A DNA stretch of 64,000 bases from contig NC_043740.1 of assembly GCF_004337985.1 (NCBI RefSeq), positions 1,281,080 through 1,345,079 on the forward strand, given 5' to 3'. How positions within the stretch are numbered: the stretch's first letter is position 1; every line of letters starts with the position of its first letter. Under the pieces are notes generated by a model, which ran no database searches, was not told the origin of the DNA, and saw only the letters and a list, made by a program, of their open reading frames with translations. Origin of the DNA: Pyricularia pennisetigena. Its lineage: Eukaryota; Ascomycota; Sordariomycetes; Magnaporthales; Pyriculariaceae. Below are positions 33,907 to 46,186 of this stretch, one piece after another. Made by a program: the position numbers and the translations under genes.

Positions 33907-36599
33907 TCAGCGCCAGAACCCTGTGTCTCTAGCCGCGTCGTCCCTAGGCATATGTACCACCTCGAGCGAGCCAGTCCAGTGCCTCCCCTCCGCCCTCTCC
34001 GCGGCACGGAACCTCTTAAGCTCAGAAACAATGTCCACCATGTTGTCAAAGTCACCGCTGGTGGGCATCCTCAGCCTCGGCAATCCCAGTGCCTGGTTCT
34101 GCATTCCATTGCGATCGCTGCCCTGTACGCCTGCGAGCGCTGAATCGAGTGCGGCAAGCAGAATCGCCTCCCATGCCGCCTGGAACAGGCAGACGCCATG
34201 GGGAACGCCGGCTCGGACCTGCGGCGGCGTTGCGGGCCCGACGTCGGTGCGCAGCGAGGGCATACTTTTGACGTTCCGTACGTACTCGGTGATGGCCGGA
34301 TGGTGGCCGTGCTCACCGTCGTTACCAGTCTCATGGAAGAATGATTTTGGACCGATCCATACTGAAACTTGGGGCGTCGAGGAAGGTGCCAGACAACTCA
34401 TCGTGAAGGCGTCGTTGTGAGAGAATGACAAGTTCACTATCTCCTGGCCTGTCTTTTCTGAGTCTACTGTGGCGGGGGCGATAGGGAGAGTTCTTTCCGG
34501 AGCATTAGGAGCAGGATAATCAACTGCTATTCGATCTTCCCCAGGCCGTGATGGAGTGGTTTCTGGGCCCCACGTATGAAAAAAAGAGAACTCATGGGAT
34601 GGTTGATCCATATAAACATCCGTGGCGGCATCCAGCTTATCAGTCATGCCTTTACCGTCGTCAGGACTTTGATCAGAATAATGATCAAGCTCTAGCCTCA
34701 AATGTCTCAGGCCTTTTAGCATAACCGAAGTCCTCGCTGATGCACGATCCATCAAGAGTGCTCGACGTGTGCTTCCAATAGTCTGCTCTTGCTCGTAAAG
34801 AAGTCTGAGGAACTGCTTCAGCTTCTCAACCAAGGGGCCAGCCGAGCGCCTGGGCAGGTTAGTCAACGTGAGAGATGTTAATCTCGGGTTCATATCAGGT
34901 ACGAAGCCACCGCCAGGCCATGCGAGCTCTGCGCGGGGCAGAATCATCATCTCGGCCAGCCAAGCGTCTGTCAGCGACGAGTCCTGGTTACCTATCATAA
35001 TAATTGTAGGCACCTGCGTGACAGCTGAATGATGCACATACAGGCTTCGCAGGCTGGAAGATATCACAGGTCGGAAAAGCCATGAGGAGCCCAAGAGGCC
35101 GTGGATACGGGATTGGCCGTGATAATATGGCGAGAACAAGTTTAAGCGCGTTCTCATCACAGTCATATCACATTCAAGGTACTCAAGGTTCCCTCTGCAA
35201 ATTTGTATCATCCTTTCTACTCCGGCCTGAGTCAGACGGTTCTCTCTGATGGCGAGATGGGTAAGGCCCAAACCACGGCAGTGTCTCGACGCCATGACTT
35301 CCTCGACCATTTCAGGAGCGACATCTTCGCCGGCTCCTCCCGCAATGAAGCGGAGCAAGTCATCTGGCCCATCACGCAGTAGAGTTGCCAGTCCATCTGG
35401 TCTTTGGACGGCATTTTCAGACAGTTCGTAAGCTGGAGAGTCGGCGAAATGCCTTTCTGGGTGACAAAACGAGGTGCTAAAATCAGACTCCTTGATGGTT
35501 ACGAAGGGCCTAGCTTCATGGGCCTCTAAAAGGTGCAGAATTGTAACCTTCCCCTCAACATCATAGCGCGTGTCAGACCAGAGTGAGAGGTTGGGAACAC
35601 AACAGGCGATTATGGCGGTAAGACCCGCATCGGTGATATTGTTGCAGGAGACATCAAGGCTCCATAGCTGCCGACCGAATGCAGTGCATAGGGCCTTTAC
35701 TCCGGTATCACCCAGCTCTCTGCCACGAGCCTTGAGTACACGCAAGCATGGCAGGGTACGAGGTCCAAAAGTTCCGGTGGCCACTGGGGTTCGCAGCGAG
35801 CCAGGTACTCGTGAAATATCAAGGTAGACCAGATTTCGTGTGTACTCCGATGCAAAGTAGGAAACTGACAACTCATTTTTGGATCCCGCGATGCTGAGAA
35901 GAAGTGGCTTGTATGCTGGCATGTCTGGATTCTGCTGCCTAGCGGTCCTGGCTACGGCTGCGGCCCTGGTCAACGAACCAGGGTCGAAGGCGGGATGACC
36001 ATCCAGTAGGAGACACCGGAGCCGGGGGAACATGGCTGGAAGGCGACGAATGGTGTCCTCAAGGGCCTCTTCGACAGTCGGGGATGGAAAGTGTGCCGTG
36101 AATGTGGCAAAGTTCCTAAAGTCAAGGACCAATACTAGAGCACGGGTCGACTCTCTAGCAACCTTGACAGACCCTCCAATGAAACGACAAAGATACCAGC
36201 CGAGTTCTGCCCCGAGCATATAGTAGCTTATTAGCAAGATTTCATGCATGGATAGGGGATGTAGTGGAAGGGACCATGCCCCAAATAGCGTCATCTTGGG
36301 TGGTACAGTAGACGCGGTCAGACCCGTGCAAGCTTCTCGTGGGGTCATGTCTCTTTGTGAATGTACAAGGGGGCAGAAATCGAGAATCGAAAGCCCTCAC
36401 CTTCATTGCGATCAAGCCGTAGCAGCTGCACCATGCGCAGGGGATCGTTCCATAGACGAGGCGCAAAGTGGGCATGTAGGGTACGCGAAGTGAGACACAG
36501 GGACGCGTAGCTGGCAGCTGGCACATACGGAGCGACGATACTCCATGGTTCGAATCTTGTCGTGGCCGCCGTGTAAGACGGTAACCCCGAAGTTCTCAT
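33907..36599 (-). CDS. leucine-rich-repeat protein
   Basis: The model has two exons, 36599-36401 and 36206-33907, and 832 residues. The second exon alone holds a long open frame. Its N-terminal half contains degenerate leucine-rich repeats of the Ran-GAP/F-box-associated type: PRLRCLLLDGHP, RNLVYLDISRVPGS, LPCLRVLKARGRELGDTG, LWSLDVSCNNITDAGL, LTHLAIRENRLTQAGV, NLEYLECDMT and RLTSLTLTNLP. The first exon (MRTSGLPSYTA, then YASLCLTSRTLHAHFAPRLW) resembles a weak F-box-like helix region. The join at GAA|G to AACTCGGC gives RNEELGWYLCRF, keeps the frame and uses a GTGAGG donor and a CAG acceptor; the alternative acceptor at 36291 breaks the frame. No kinase, membrane or signal sequence is seen. 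It may be an adaptor for protein turnover, which is inference. The exon 2 boundary is the least certain part. Confidence 0.78.
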
Positions 36600-37006
36600 T
36601 GTGACGGTACTGGTTGGTATTGTGCACAGCAAAATACCGTGGTGCAGCTTCCAAGCAAGGCCACCCCTGCTAGAACCAGTCGTGCAATGCTGGCTGGGGC
36701 GAAGCCATGTGAGTGGAACCGAGGTCTTGAAGGATTTGGCAAGTCGGAAGCAGTCGGCAGGTGTCGAGAAGTACCAGAATAGAGTGCAACTCACGAACGT
36801 TGCAGCGCCCCCAAAGATAACAGAGATCTCAACCGATTCCGGAGATATTGTTCCGGGTAATCCTCGTTTTAAGAGGCGACGGGGCGACAAGCAGCAAATG
36901 TGACAAATGACTGCTTTCTTTCGCAAGACACGCCCGCAACTCTAGTTTAGTTCGGGTTCGACCGCCTGGAGGATATGTTGGAGTTGCTTTTCGTGGTAGG
37001 TCTGCA

Positions 37007-37038
37007 TAGGTAGGTAAGTAGGTAGGTAGGTAGGTAGG
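37007..37038. repeat. (TAGG)n microsatellite with one variant copy
   Basis: Eight TAGG-type units, one changed to TAAG, about 410 bases upstream of the LRR gene start. Confidence 0.9.
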
Positions 37039-38083
37039 CAATAGTCTAAAGGTACGTAGCTACCTGGTCCCTGTCTACGGACGCCCCCTTCAGCAAGTCA
37101 GGCGGACTCCTTGTGGTGAGCGGGCGGGAGGGGAGGCACTTGGGGCTGATTTGCGACAGGGATCATGACGTATCGACATGGGCGACGTAGATTGGCTCCC
37201 ACAGCGACGGCTACTGTAGCTAAGCGACTGAGCAGGCGTTCATTGCGACAAGCAAAATTGATGTCTGATTGGATCGACGCCGAATGCCACGGATATCGTT
37301 GACGACGCGGGACGAGCGTTTGTGCAGATTGAAAAGAAAGGATGGACCCACTTGATTACAGGGTTGTGGGGCCTGCCTCACTGTGTATTTATGCTGCTGA
37401 GCTGCAGGTAGAGCCTTTTACCATCACCGTACTATGTCGTGCTCCGCCTGCTGAGATTCAGTGCCTGAATGCAATAAGATATGCTGGTGAGCCACATGTA
37501 GAGTGTGCTTCGCCCATTTCTGGTGCCGCTAAATTCACTTAAGATTTTGTGTTTGCAGGGTCTTTTAGATAACGGACTTGATCTTTCCTACCGCAGCGAA
37601 TTATATATTCTGTTCGTCACCCAGAAAATGTCCTCCGCTGGGGTAGGTGTTTGAGTATTATCACCTTTTATCCACCAATGCGAACCTGTTGGTAGGGTGG
37701 TTACTTTAAGTATACTTGGTATGGAAAGCACCTTGCCCATCGTACTTTCCAGGTCTGTATAAACCCTACCTTTTCGCATCAAGAGCTGGGGCACCACCTC
37801 AACATTTTCTACTCCGAGGCAATTTTTGTGCTGTCTGCGGTTCTGCGTAAAGTACGATAGTATTTACCTCGGTATCTGCTTCCAACCCTGGTTGGGTTAT
37901 TTGGGATGGGAACTGCGACTTGCTATACTTGCGCGAGAAATAGAAGTTGAGACATCCATCATATCATTCCAATACCTCAACACTCTTTAATAGAGGGGTG
38001 TATGCAGATGTTGGGCTTCTTGTAATCCCGCAACCAACAACCAACGACCTTTTGATCAACAGACAGTCGGGTGAGAGAACCCT

Positions 38084-38105
38084 AAAAAAAAAAAAAAAAA
38101 AAAAA
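38084..38105. repeat. poly(A) tract, 22 bases
   Basis: An uninterrupted A run in non-coding DNA. Confidence 0.95.
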
Positions 38106-39203
38106 GAATAGCTGATACTAAGACTAGAAGTTCTCGGATCTTTTAAATGCCTGGCAATAAGGAAGTGTGTCTCAGAGGAAAATTATCCCGTCTGTGGGAA
38201 TTACCGGGCGGTCAAGGGATGATCGAGCCAGCGTAGCCTCAGGAGGTTCTTTCCCAAAGGACCGAAGATGGGAACCACCTAGTACTGGAGTCCTGGTAAG
38301 TCTATTAGCTGCCGGTACATGAGGACAATGGGCCTCCTAGTCTAGTGCTACCTTCTGTCTTCCACCAAAGTTGTATTCGACTGTGGCTCCGGGTTTCCCC
38401 CTCCGCTTCATCGCTCAACAAAATAAAGAACAATCACCCTTAATTATCTAGTTTTTGCTCGTTTGCTATGAGTTAAGGTACCTCGTAGGTAACGATCGGT
38501 ACGTCACCTCTCTAAACTTTATCACTCTACACAAATCATCGAGCAGCCAATACATACCATACGTAAGTGCCTTATCTGCCTGAACCACTACGAACTGGAT
38601 CCCATAAGTAGCGACAAATACGACACTGATCGAGGGTTCGGAACCCAGATGTTGGGTTACATTTATCAGGTATGATGCTTCACTGTACATACAGTATGTC
38701 GGGTAGATTCAGAAAGGATCAGCACCCCCAACTGGGTTTTAATTCCGGTACTTTTGAGTTTTTGCTCACCAAGAGAAAAGGACCTTGGTACATAAGCCAA
38801 GTGGTTTCCTTTGCCAACCCCAGCTATTATCCAACATAATTGAGAAAATTGGTCTCAATTCAGATGAGGAATCTTATTTTGCTGATGGACAGACACGTCA
38901 GGTCCCAAATTCCCCGGCTTTCCCGGCACTGTATGCAGGGTATTGGGGGCCGGTGTTCCACTGCATCCTCGCCTGGAATCTGATACCCTCCAGAGACATG
39001 CCCAATAATCTGCATCTACCTATGTTCAGTTTTCTGCAGACTACAAGGCTCACAGGCTGACTGGAGGTAAGTTATCGGCTCATTTCTCCCTACGAGTACC
39101 TGATGATGCGATAGCAGCCCATGTTCCAGTTCCTCCAGGGGGTGTCAATTTACTTTACTTGGTACATGCAGTAAGCACCTTGTCCTGCTCGAGAGCCCAA
39201 TCA

Positions 39204-39247
39204 NNNNNNNNNNNNNNNNNNNNNNNNNNNNNNNNNNNNNNNNNNNN
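39204..39247. other. assembly gap (44 N)
   Basis: A run of N in non-coding DNA. Confidence 0.99.
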
Positions 39248-39893
39248 CCACCGAATACCTAGATTGAAAATCTCGGTTTTCCCGCTTCCTTATGGTGGAT
39301 GACAGAAGTTCCCCGCATCATCTTCTTGCTCACATCCTTAAGCGAATTGCAAGTGCCCTGTTGCAGACATCGCCGGCCTTGACATCCCGACCCCCGACCC
39401 CCGGCCTTACATTTCAAGAGAGCTCTAGGCACCCATGTCGCCCTCAAGATTTTCCTGCCCAGTTGAGACTGTGGCAGCTAGTCTAGAAGAGCCTGATTCT
39501 GATGCAAGCAGCGAGCCGTCCCGACAGTTCGGTTCATTTTTCCGATTGCGGTAATGCTTATCCGCCGTTCCGTCCCAGAAAGCAACTGGACTTCGGCCCA
39601 GTAGCGAGCCATTGGTACTTACTTCTCATCTTGCTGTGGTACTTCCAAAGAGGCCTGCTACTGCAAAGGCTTCGTCAACCATATCTTCAAGTTAAGTGCA
39701 CACTCTGCGGGGCGCCTCTTGGTGAAGAGGGAACTAAGCCATGCGGCTTACTTTGGGTGATCAGGAAAAGCAAGCTTCAAGATTTGCACTTTGTTCATGG
39801 TAGTATTGAGTATGTACGTATGTACATACCTAAAATAACTTAGTCCAATCAGATCCACCATACCGCTTGTCGCAACCAGGAACCCTGCTTGGT

Positions 39894-39923
39894 TGCACTG
39901 CAGTGCAGTGCATTGCATTGCAT
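39894..39923. repeat. short pentamer repeat (TGCAG/TGCAT)
   Basis: Tandem TGCAC, TGCAG and TGCAT units, about six in all. Low-complexity, non-coding. Confidence 0.6.
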
Positions 39924-41221
39924 GAGCCGACTCGCCCGGCCATTGTCACTGCCCTGGGGGCTGCTATTTGGGGGCCCAGTGACGAAGACGTCTAGAAGAA
40001 AAGGGCCGACTTGTTGGCTGTGCCGTCGCAGCAATGTGTTCCTCTGTCCCCCATTTGAGGTCATGTGTACCATAATCAGGACGCTTCTGTACACACCAAC
40101 AATCATGACAATGAAACCCGACAGACCCTTTTTCCAATTCTTGCCATCAGCGTCTGGACCCCGCATCAGGAACTAAAAATGGAACTCGACATGTATCATG
40201 GACTTACCGGACCTGGTTCCGACCTGCCGCAATCGTCCAAAAAGGGAGATACCTTGCGGGCGTTGAGCTCCTAAGCGCCCTCAAGCGCTGCCATCTGATA
40301 CGCGCGACTGCAGTCTTTAGATTCCTTTCTTGGACCATCATCCCATCCATTATGGCCCAGGATAAGAGACATGTCGGAGGGGCAAAGAACCGCTTATTTG
40401 AGGACCCCCCAACTCGATCCCGTCATGGTAACCACAGACAGTCAGGTATGTCCGACACTTTTGGTTGCCTAGGTCGAATCATTCTCAGCTAAGCCTCTTC
40501 GCTACCAGGTAAGCACCAGCATCCAGGGCACATCACGCATCGAACTAAGTAAGCAAGCTTTATTCTGAGTTCTGACTCTACGGTACGTACAGTGCACTCT
40601 TTCAACAAGACCATGCAGTCCCTCTCCATTAAAGATCCGAGACAAGGTCCCCACAAAAAGGTCTTGTTGCCGCATCAAGTTCGGGTGTTAACTTCGGTTA
40701 TTGCAATGAAGATTATGATGACGATATGATTATCGTCTCTCGGGGAATACAAAGAACATGGGGCTCAATATACATTTGTATTTTTGTGAATTAGAATTGT
40801 TTAATTGAAAGAAGAAGGAGAAAATGCAGAGTTGAAATAAAAATAGCCACAAGCTCGTCAGAACCACAAACTCAAAGTTTAATAATAATCTTAATTAGCT
40901 TGAGGTCATACAAAGCGTGTCTGTAAGACAACATTCTATGTAATACAGACTGAATTCTGCTGGTGCTGGAGTCTGACCAATAAAGAGACTTCATGACACG
41001 CGCTTAGTATTACAAGTACTTTAAAACTGTTACCAGAGAGCTATTTCAAGAATTCAACTCGAATTCCAGCCCATTGTCCCCAGCCTGCTCGACATCGCCA
41101 ACCAATTCGTTCCTCACCGTAAAGTGGAGGAGGCCAAATGTGCTGAATTGCCACACTGAGATATCATTTTTTTTCTTATTTTGCACATTGAAAGCCCCGC
41201 AATTTTGATTGACCGCAACCT

Positions 41222-41223
41222 NN
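41222..41223. other. two-base assembly gap
   Basis: Two N in the middle of a weak minus-strand frame (41046-41468), so that frame cannot be judged. Confidence 0.95.
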
Positions 41224-44200
41224 GGACATACCTGTCTTCTCTCTTCTTCTCCCAGTGAAATGTGAAATGCGGCAGATCGGTGGTTCTCTAATTTCTCCCA
41301 AGCTTGCGAAAAGTTTGGGAAAAAGGTGAAAGGGTGGGAATCACAAGATTTTGAGGGGCGGCTTTTGGGAGACGGGGGGCCCTTGGGGGCAAAGGATTTG
41401 GGTGGGTAGCACAAGTACCCAGGTCTTTGGAACCGAGGAAAATCAAAGTCGACTTTTGTGCCACCCACCTTTCATCATTTCCCCTCACCCCCTTACCAAA
41501 ATGCTATTTCCGCCCCAGAGGGACAAAGCTGAGACACACAGAATGCCACAGCCTACAAAAGCTAGACTAGCGTTCTGGCTTGAACAAAATCTCCCTGACG
41601 TGTCTGGATGTGGTAGTCAGTGAGGCACACCCCCCTTTTATTCATCTACCCAATTGAACTAAACCGTGTCTTGGTTTTTGAAGACCTTCTCTTTTCACGT
41701 AAATAAAAAAAGGAAATACAGGTCTCAGAGATCCTTTTTAGTGCCTAGTCTAAGTTGTTGATGTCGTAGTGTTGTTACTCACATTGCGCCATGATTGCGT
41801 TGAGGGCTTCATGTCCCCCCGGTCGTACTATAACTACCTGCTGATCCATTTCTCAAATTGCTTTGAGAAAGAAAGCCAAGGGTTATCAGCATGTATCAAC
41901 GTCATTATCTGGGTGGCCCCATCCAACAGCTCCTCGGCTGTGTGGTTTTTGGGGTCTTTGTTGATTTTGGTTCGTCTTCCTATTTTCAATATCATCCTTG
42001 TTTTGGCACTACCAGCATAGATACCACCTCCATGTAGGTAAGAAGCTTCCTGATCTAGAACCTACGCAAAGCTGATGGGCTGGTGAATGAGAGTAACTCA
42101 GTCAAAAAGACGTATTTTGTCCCGTGACATCCGACTTGAGGCACTTGGAAAAGGCCATAGTTATCCTCATCTACTATAGCAGCCGTTAGAATGAGTCCCA
42201 GTCGCCAGGGCTGGGTCGTCCTTTCACGGCCCTCTTGTCTGTGCTCATCACACTCGCGTCAGGCCGTGGACAAATTTGTCTCTCCATCTTTTGAGCTGTG
42301 TCGGGGTTAGACAGCCTGAAATTGCTGTTTTTTTTTTTGTTTTTTCCTGTTCAAAACCCTGTCCACAGATCTGGCCCGGACCTGTTTGGCTGCAATGACG
42401 ATGAGAAAAGGAGAAATAAAAGAAAGAAAAAAAAAAGCCAGGGACAGGGATTTGGCCGTCAGCTCTTTTTTCTGATTTTCTTTTTTGTGGTCTATCGCCC
42501 CCCCATCCCCGTGGTCCTGTCTTGTGTTCTACATTTCTCTGCAGGCTCCCATTTGCTAGGGTGGATATTCCAAGCATGTAGAAATGGTTCGACTTTGACG
42601 TGGTTGTGATGACGGCCAGGGGGGGCCCACACACCACCTTTTTTTTTCCCTCTTCCCTAGTGTCTGGAGTTTGGAGAAATAATCAATCACCCATTCGAGC
42701 CATCTTTTGTGGACTTTTTGTTATGCACACCTGTGCGTATAAAATAGTCTACATGCCCAGCCAGGCTTGATAAGTGATGTTCTAGATTCATTTTGCGGCT
42801 ATGATTTGCTTTTGGATGTTGGGGGAGGTATTGCATATGACCAGCATACGGCTGAGTTGATTATCTGAGTGCTCCACGTCGTTCTGCTCTGTGGCTTGAT
42901 TATGTTCGGGATGAAGTTGTGATGAGGCCCGTACCCTTTTGAGACCAATGACAAGGGTTCAAGGACCCCTAGCAAGCCTAGCCGTAAGGTTAGTGTTCGT
43001 ACTTCGTATGTACTTCCGACGGGATCCACATTTTCCGAGGTAATACCGGTAATACCAAGAGTAATAATACGCAGGTAATATATGTCTGCTTTCCCAACCA
43101 CTAACGCCATTCGATATTCAGTCCCACGGCCCAACTCTGACCCACAGCTGCTGCAACACAGACAAGTCCAAAAAAACACCCGGTCGGATACCGGAACCGT
43201 CACGACAACAAACAGCAGAAGTATGTGTGAACTTTTATTGTTTGTTCTTAGCTATCAATTAATTCCGGCGCAGAGTAATTTGCAGTTCTTGTACTCTGTC
43301 TAACGTAGACAACTTGTCAACCAGGGTCGATGCCTGCCAAGCCCAGGCCTAGGTAGGCGGTCAACTGCTCCTGCTGGGGAGTCCCCTGGTTATAAAAGGA
43401 CAGGAAGCAGGGCTCTGGACTCCCGGATGTTATCGCAAAACGGGAAACCGGTGAGTGTGATTCTAGAGATAAGAAGAAAAAATAAGAGAAGAAGAAAACG
43501 AAAGCAGCCAGTTTATATTTGATCAAGCAAAAGGATTTTGCACGCCCTTGCATGTCTTTGACGGGAATTTTTAAATCAGATCAAAACGCAGAATTATTCA
43601 AAGATCTATCTAGCTGAGAACTCATTGCTGCTCACAAAAGGCGTACTGCCACGGGGTGCTCCAGCATTTTTTTCTCCAAGCATGTAATAAGATGTGCCTG
43701 AAAAGTGGATGTGTTGAATGCATTATATTTCTCACCCTGGTTATCCTCCTCCAAACCCCTCATCTACAGTCTCTTTCTTCTTCCAGCCAGTCTTCGATTT
43801 GCCCAACATACGATGCACCCTCCAGCATCGTGCAGCTGTGAGCCGGTGGGAGGATGCGGAGGCGGGGAGCAACATCCATGAGACCCGTCGGCAAATTAAA
43901 AAAAAAAAGAAAAAAAAAAAAAAAGAAAAAGCGCGAGCGCAACAGGCTGAAGAGGAGTGTGGGCATGCGAGGAACAAGACGTGAGGGGAGGCCATGGGGG
44001 TAAGGGTATCAAAACTCCCGAAATCGACCTGCAACCCATGCAGCCCAGAGGCCCAAGACCAACCCCCGGGAAACGCCACCGAATACCCCCGGTAGCCAAT
44101 CATATAATATGTACTGAGACGAACAACATTCACAGATATGTGATCATCATTACAACAGGAAAGCCCCTCCAAATGAGAAAGAAAAGAAAATGACCAAAGG

Positions 44201-45074
44201 ATATGACATATATATATCAGACAAGTAGTGCAAGTACATGGAGTAGATGATGAAGTTCAACATCAACGCCCCAAAATCCTAGCAAAGCCTGCGTTCTCGC
44301 GAGTTCCAGTTGCTTGCCTCGGCAGGAGGCGAGCGAGGAGAGCAAAGGGAAAACAAAAATTAATCTGTCTCGGACGCGCTCTCGGGAGCCTCTTCAAAAT
44401 CCCCCCCCCGGGGATGATGCGCGGCCTAAGCGAGAAAGGATTGACGCCCCAGCTCCCGGATGGGAATGTCAAGTGACGACGGGGTTCGCAGAAACGGCCC
44501 CACCTGGACAGAGAGAGGAGGCCGGGGGTGTTGGAGCCTGGAACTGAACGCGATCCTAGGGAGGAATGAAGAGACAGAGGCATCGGGCTGCGTAAGAGGG
44601 CAAGAAGAGATCTTTGCCATCCCAAGTTAGTTGCAGCTGGGTGACCCGCTTTAACAAACATAACAGCATTGCTTTGACGTACGTGATACCAGAGATCAGA
44701 TCTATGCGATATATGATTTTTTTTTTTTTTCTTTCTTTTTTCACCCCTTTTTGAAATTGTTCACAGCATTCAAATAGATTTGCACTAGAAAATACAAGAG
44801 ATGAAGCCCAACTGACTTTGAAAATGAGCAACTGAAAACAAAAGACAGTGCAAAAGCCCCCGAATGTTCAAGCTGGAGGTCGCGGCGTACAGAAAAAGCA
44901 AGATTATCACCCATGGTGTAATGTGACTCCTAAAAACTCCCAAATGAAACCAAGCGGAATTCCATCTCGTTTGCTGCCATGTCGCCATCCTCCGTCGAGA
45001 ATGAGTTCTTATGTGCGCTCACCACGACCTTGTTTCAATGTATCGAATCTTTTTCCAATCCGCCGGACTGCTGC

Positions 45075-46186
45075 TTACAATTTGTTCTCATCCTCCGGTT
45101 TCCTGGTACCCCGGCCCCTGTTCTTCTGCTGAGCCTCAAGGGATCGTAAGTATGCCAGCGCACCTGGGTGAAATTTTGTCTTTGCGGCCGAGGTTTTGAG
45201 TCCCTTCAAATCAGTGTGGTTCTTGACATGCATAATAAAGTTGTCCAAGCGGTTTTTGACTCTGTGGACCTTGTCCGGGGGCATGAGGTCGAGGCACAAC
45301 TCGCAGGTGAAAATGGTAGCATTCTCATCGTGGTTTCTGTGGCAAATTGGTCAGCATCTGCTTTGTCCTTTCATGCCTTTTTTGCTTGTTTGTGTATCCA
45401 GGCGATTACTCACTTCTCGTGGCGTTTCAAATGCTCCGGCCTGGCATAGGTGTTACCACAACCTGGGAATTTGCAGTCATATCTACTTGCTGGAATAACA
45501 TCGTACTGAATCCCATGAGCTGTCGTAGCCACCCGCCTTGGTTTTCTACCTCGGGTGCCTTTGGGCGAGGTTCTCCTTCGCTGCTTATTGCGAACAAAGG
45601 CTCTAGGCGAAGGTGTTGGCGACATTGAGGCATTACCAGCCGCAGAGACGGGAGAAGGACAAGGACTTTCGAAGAACGGAGGAGTAGGGGCGTCGTAGGA
45701 CCATATGGACATGGCTGATGGTGATTCTGTACCTCGAACGTGATAACCATGGTTTGCCGCTATAAAAGGGGCAGATGTTGAGAAATCCGGTAGACTGTGG
45801 TGGAGTGGAAAATACGCCGGAGCTGGACAACTGTCTCTGTAATGCGGGCCACTAGAGCATCCCCCGTTGCTCTGAGAAGGGACGTGTACGTAGTCCTGAG
45901 TGATGGCCGAAGGCATATGCACATAGCCCTGAGTAATGGCCGAGGGCACATGAACATAATCCTGGGTGATGAGTGGAGGATGCGGCGACATGTTCATAGA
46001 AATGCCGTGGAGACCATAGTGAATAGAGGACGCGGGCCGTGATGGCGGTGAGTGGCAGGCTATAGATGTTGCTGATGTACGGGTTGATGCCGGACTCCCT
46101 GAGAAGTCTGAGGACGCGACACTGGAGAAGCTGCTGTCCATGTCGCCTCCGTGTTCGTACTTCAAACTGGGGAGGTAATGATCCAT
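45075..46186 (-). CDS. C2H2 zinc-finger transcription factor
   Basis: Two exons, 46186-45414 and 45336-45075, give 344 residues. The N-terminal two thirds are Ser/Pro/His/Tyr-rich and probably disordered, with three tandem 11-residue units (ITQDYVHVPSA type, residues 73-105). A basic stretch (KQRRRTSPKGTRGRKPRR) lies just before the fingers and is a likely nuclear localisation signal. The first finger is canonical (YDCKFPGCGNTYARPEHLKR then His; 4-12-3 spacing) and is completed across the 77-base intron (HEK|NH). The second is atypical: CELC, about 20 residues, then HVKNH. The position of fingers at the C-terminus and the overall size resemble developmental C2H2 regulators of filamentous fungi, but I cannot assign an orthologue. 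It stands alone between two very long empty regions. Confidence 0.87.
45872..45970 (-). repeat. three tandem 33-base units in the C2H2 factor
   Basis: Codes for three copies of an 11-residue unit of the form ITQxYVHxPSA, with two substitutions between copies. It is in frame and lies in the disordered region. Confidence 0.9.

Larger units (their letters stand above)
36600..45074. other. 8.5 kb gene-empty region
   Basis: No frame here has a domain or a convincing splice chain. Contents: a TAGG microsatellite (37007-37038), a 22-base A run (38084-38105), assembly gaps at 39204-39247 and 41222-41223, a TGCAG/TGCAT repeat near 39894-39923, an AT-rich part at 40560-41050, CTAGTCTAG-type motifs at 38337 and 41562, and an A-rich tract at 43899-43930. 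The right part, below 45075, must include the 3' UTR of the C2H2 factor. I see no transposase or reverse transcriptase remnant. Confidence 0.5.

Noticed and set aside
41276..41320. Hairpin CCCAAGCTT / AAGTTTGGG as a terminator or MITE end
   Set aside because: One mismatch, a very short arm and no partner copy nearby; chance is likely.
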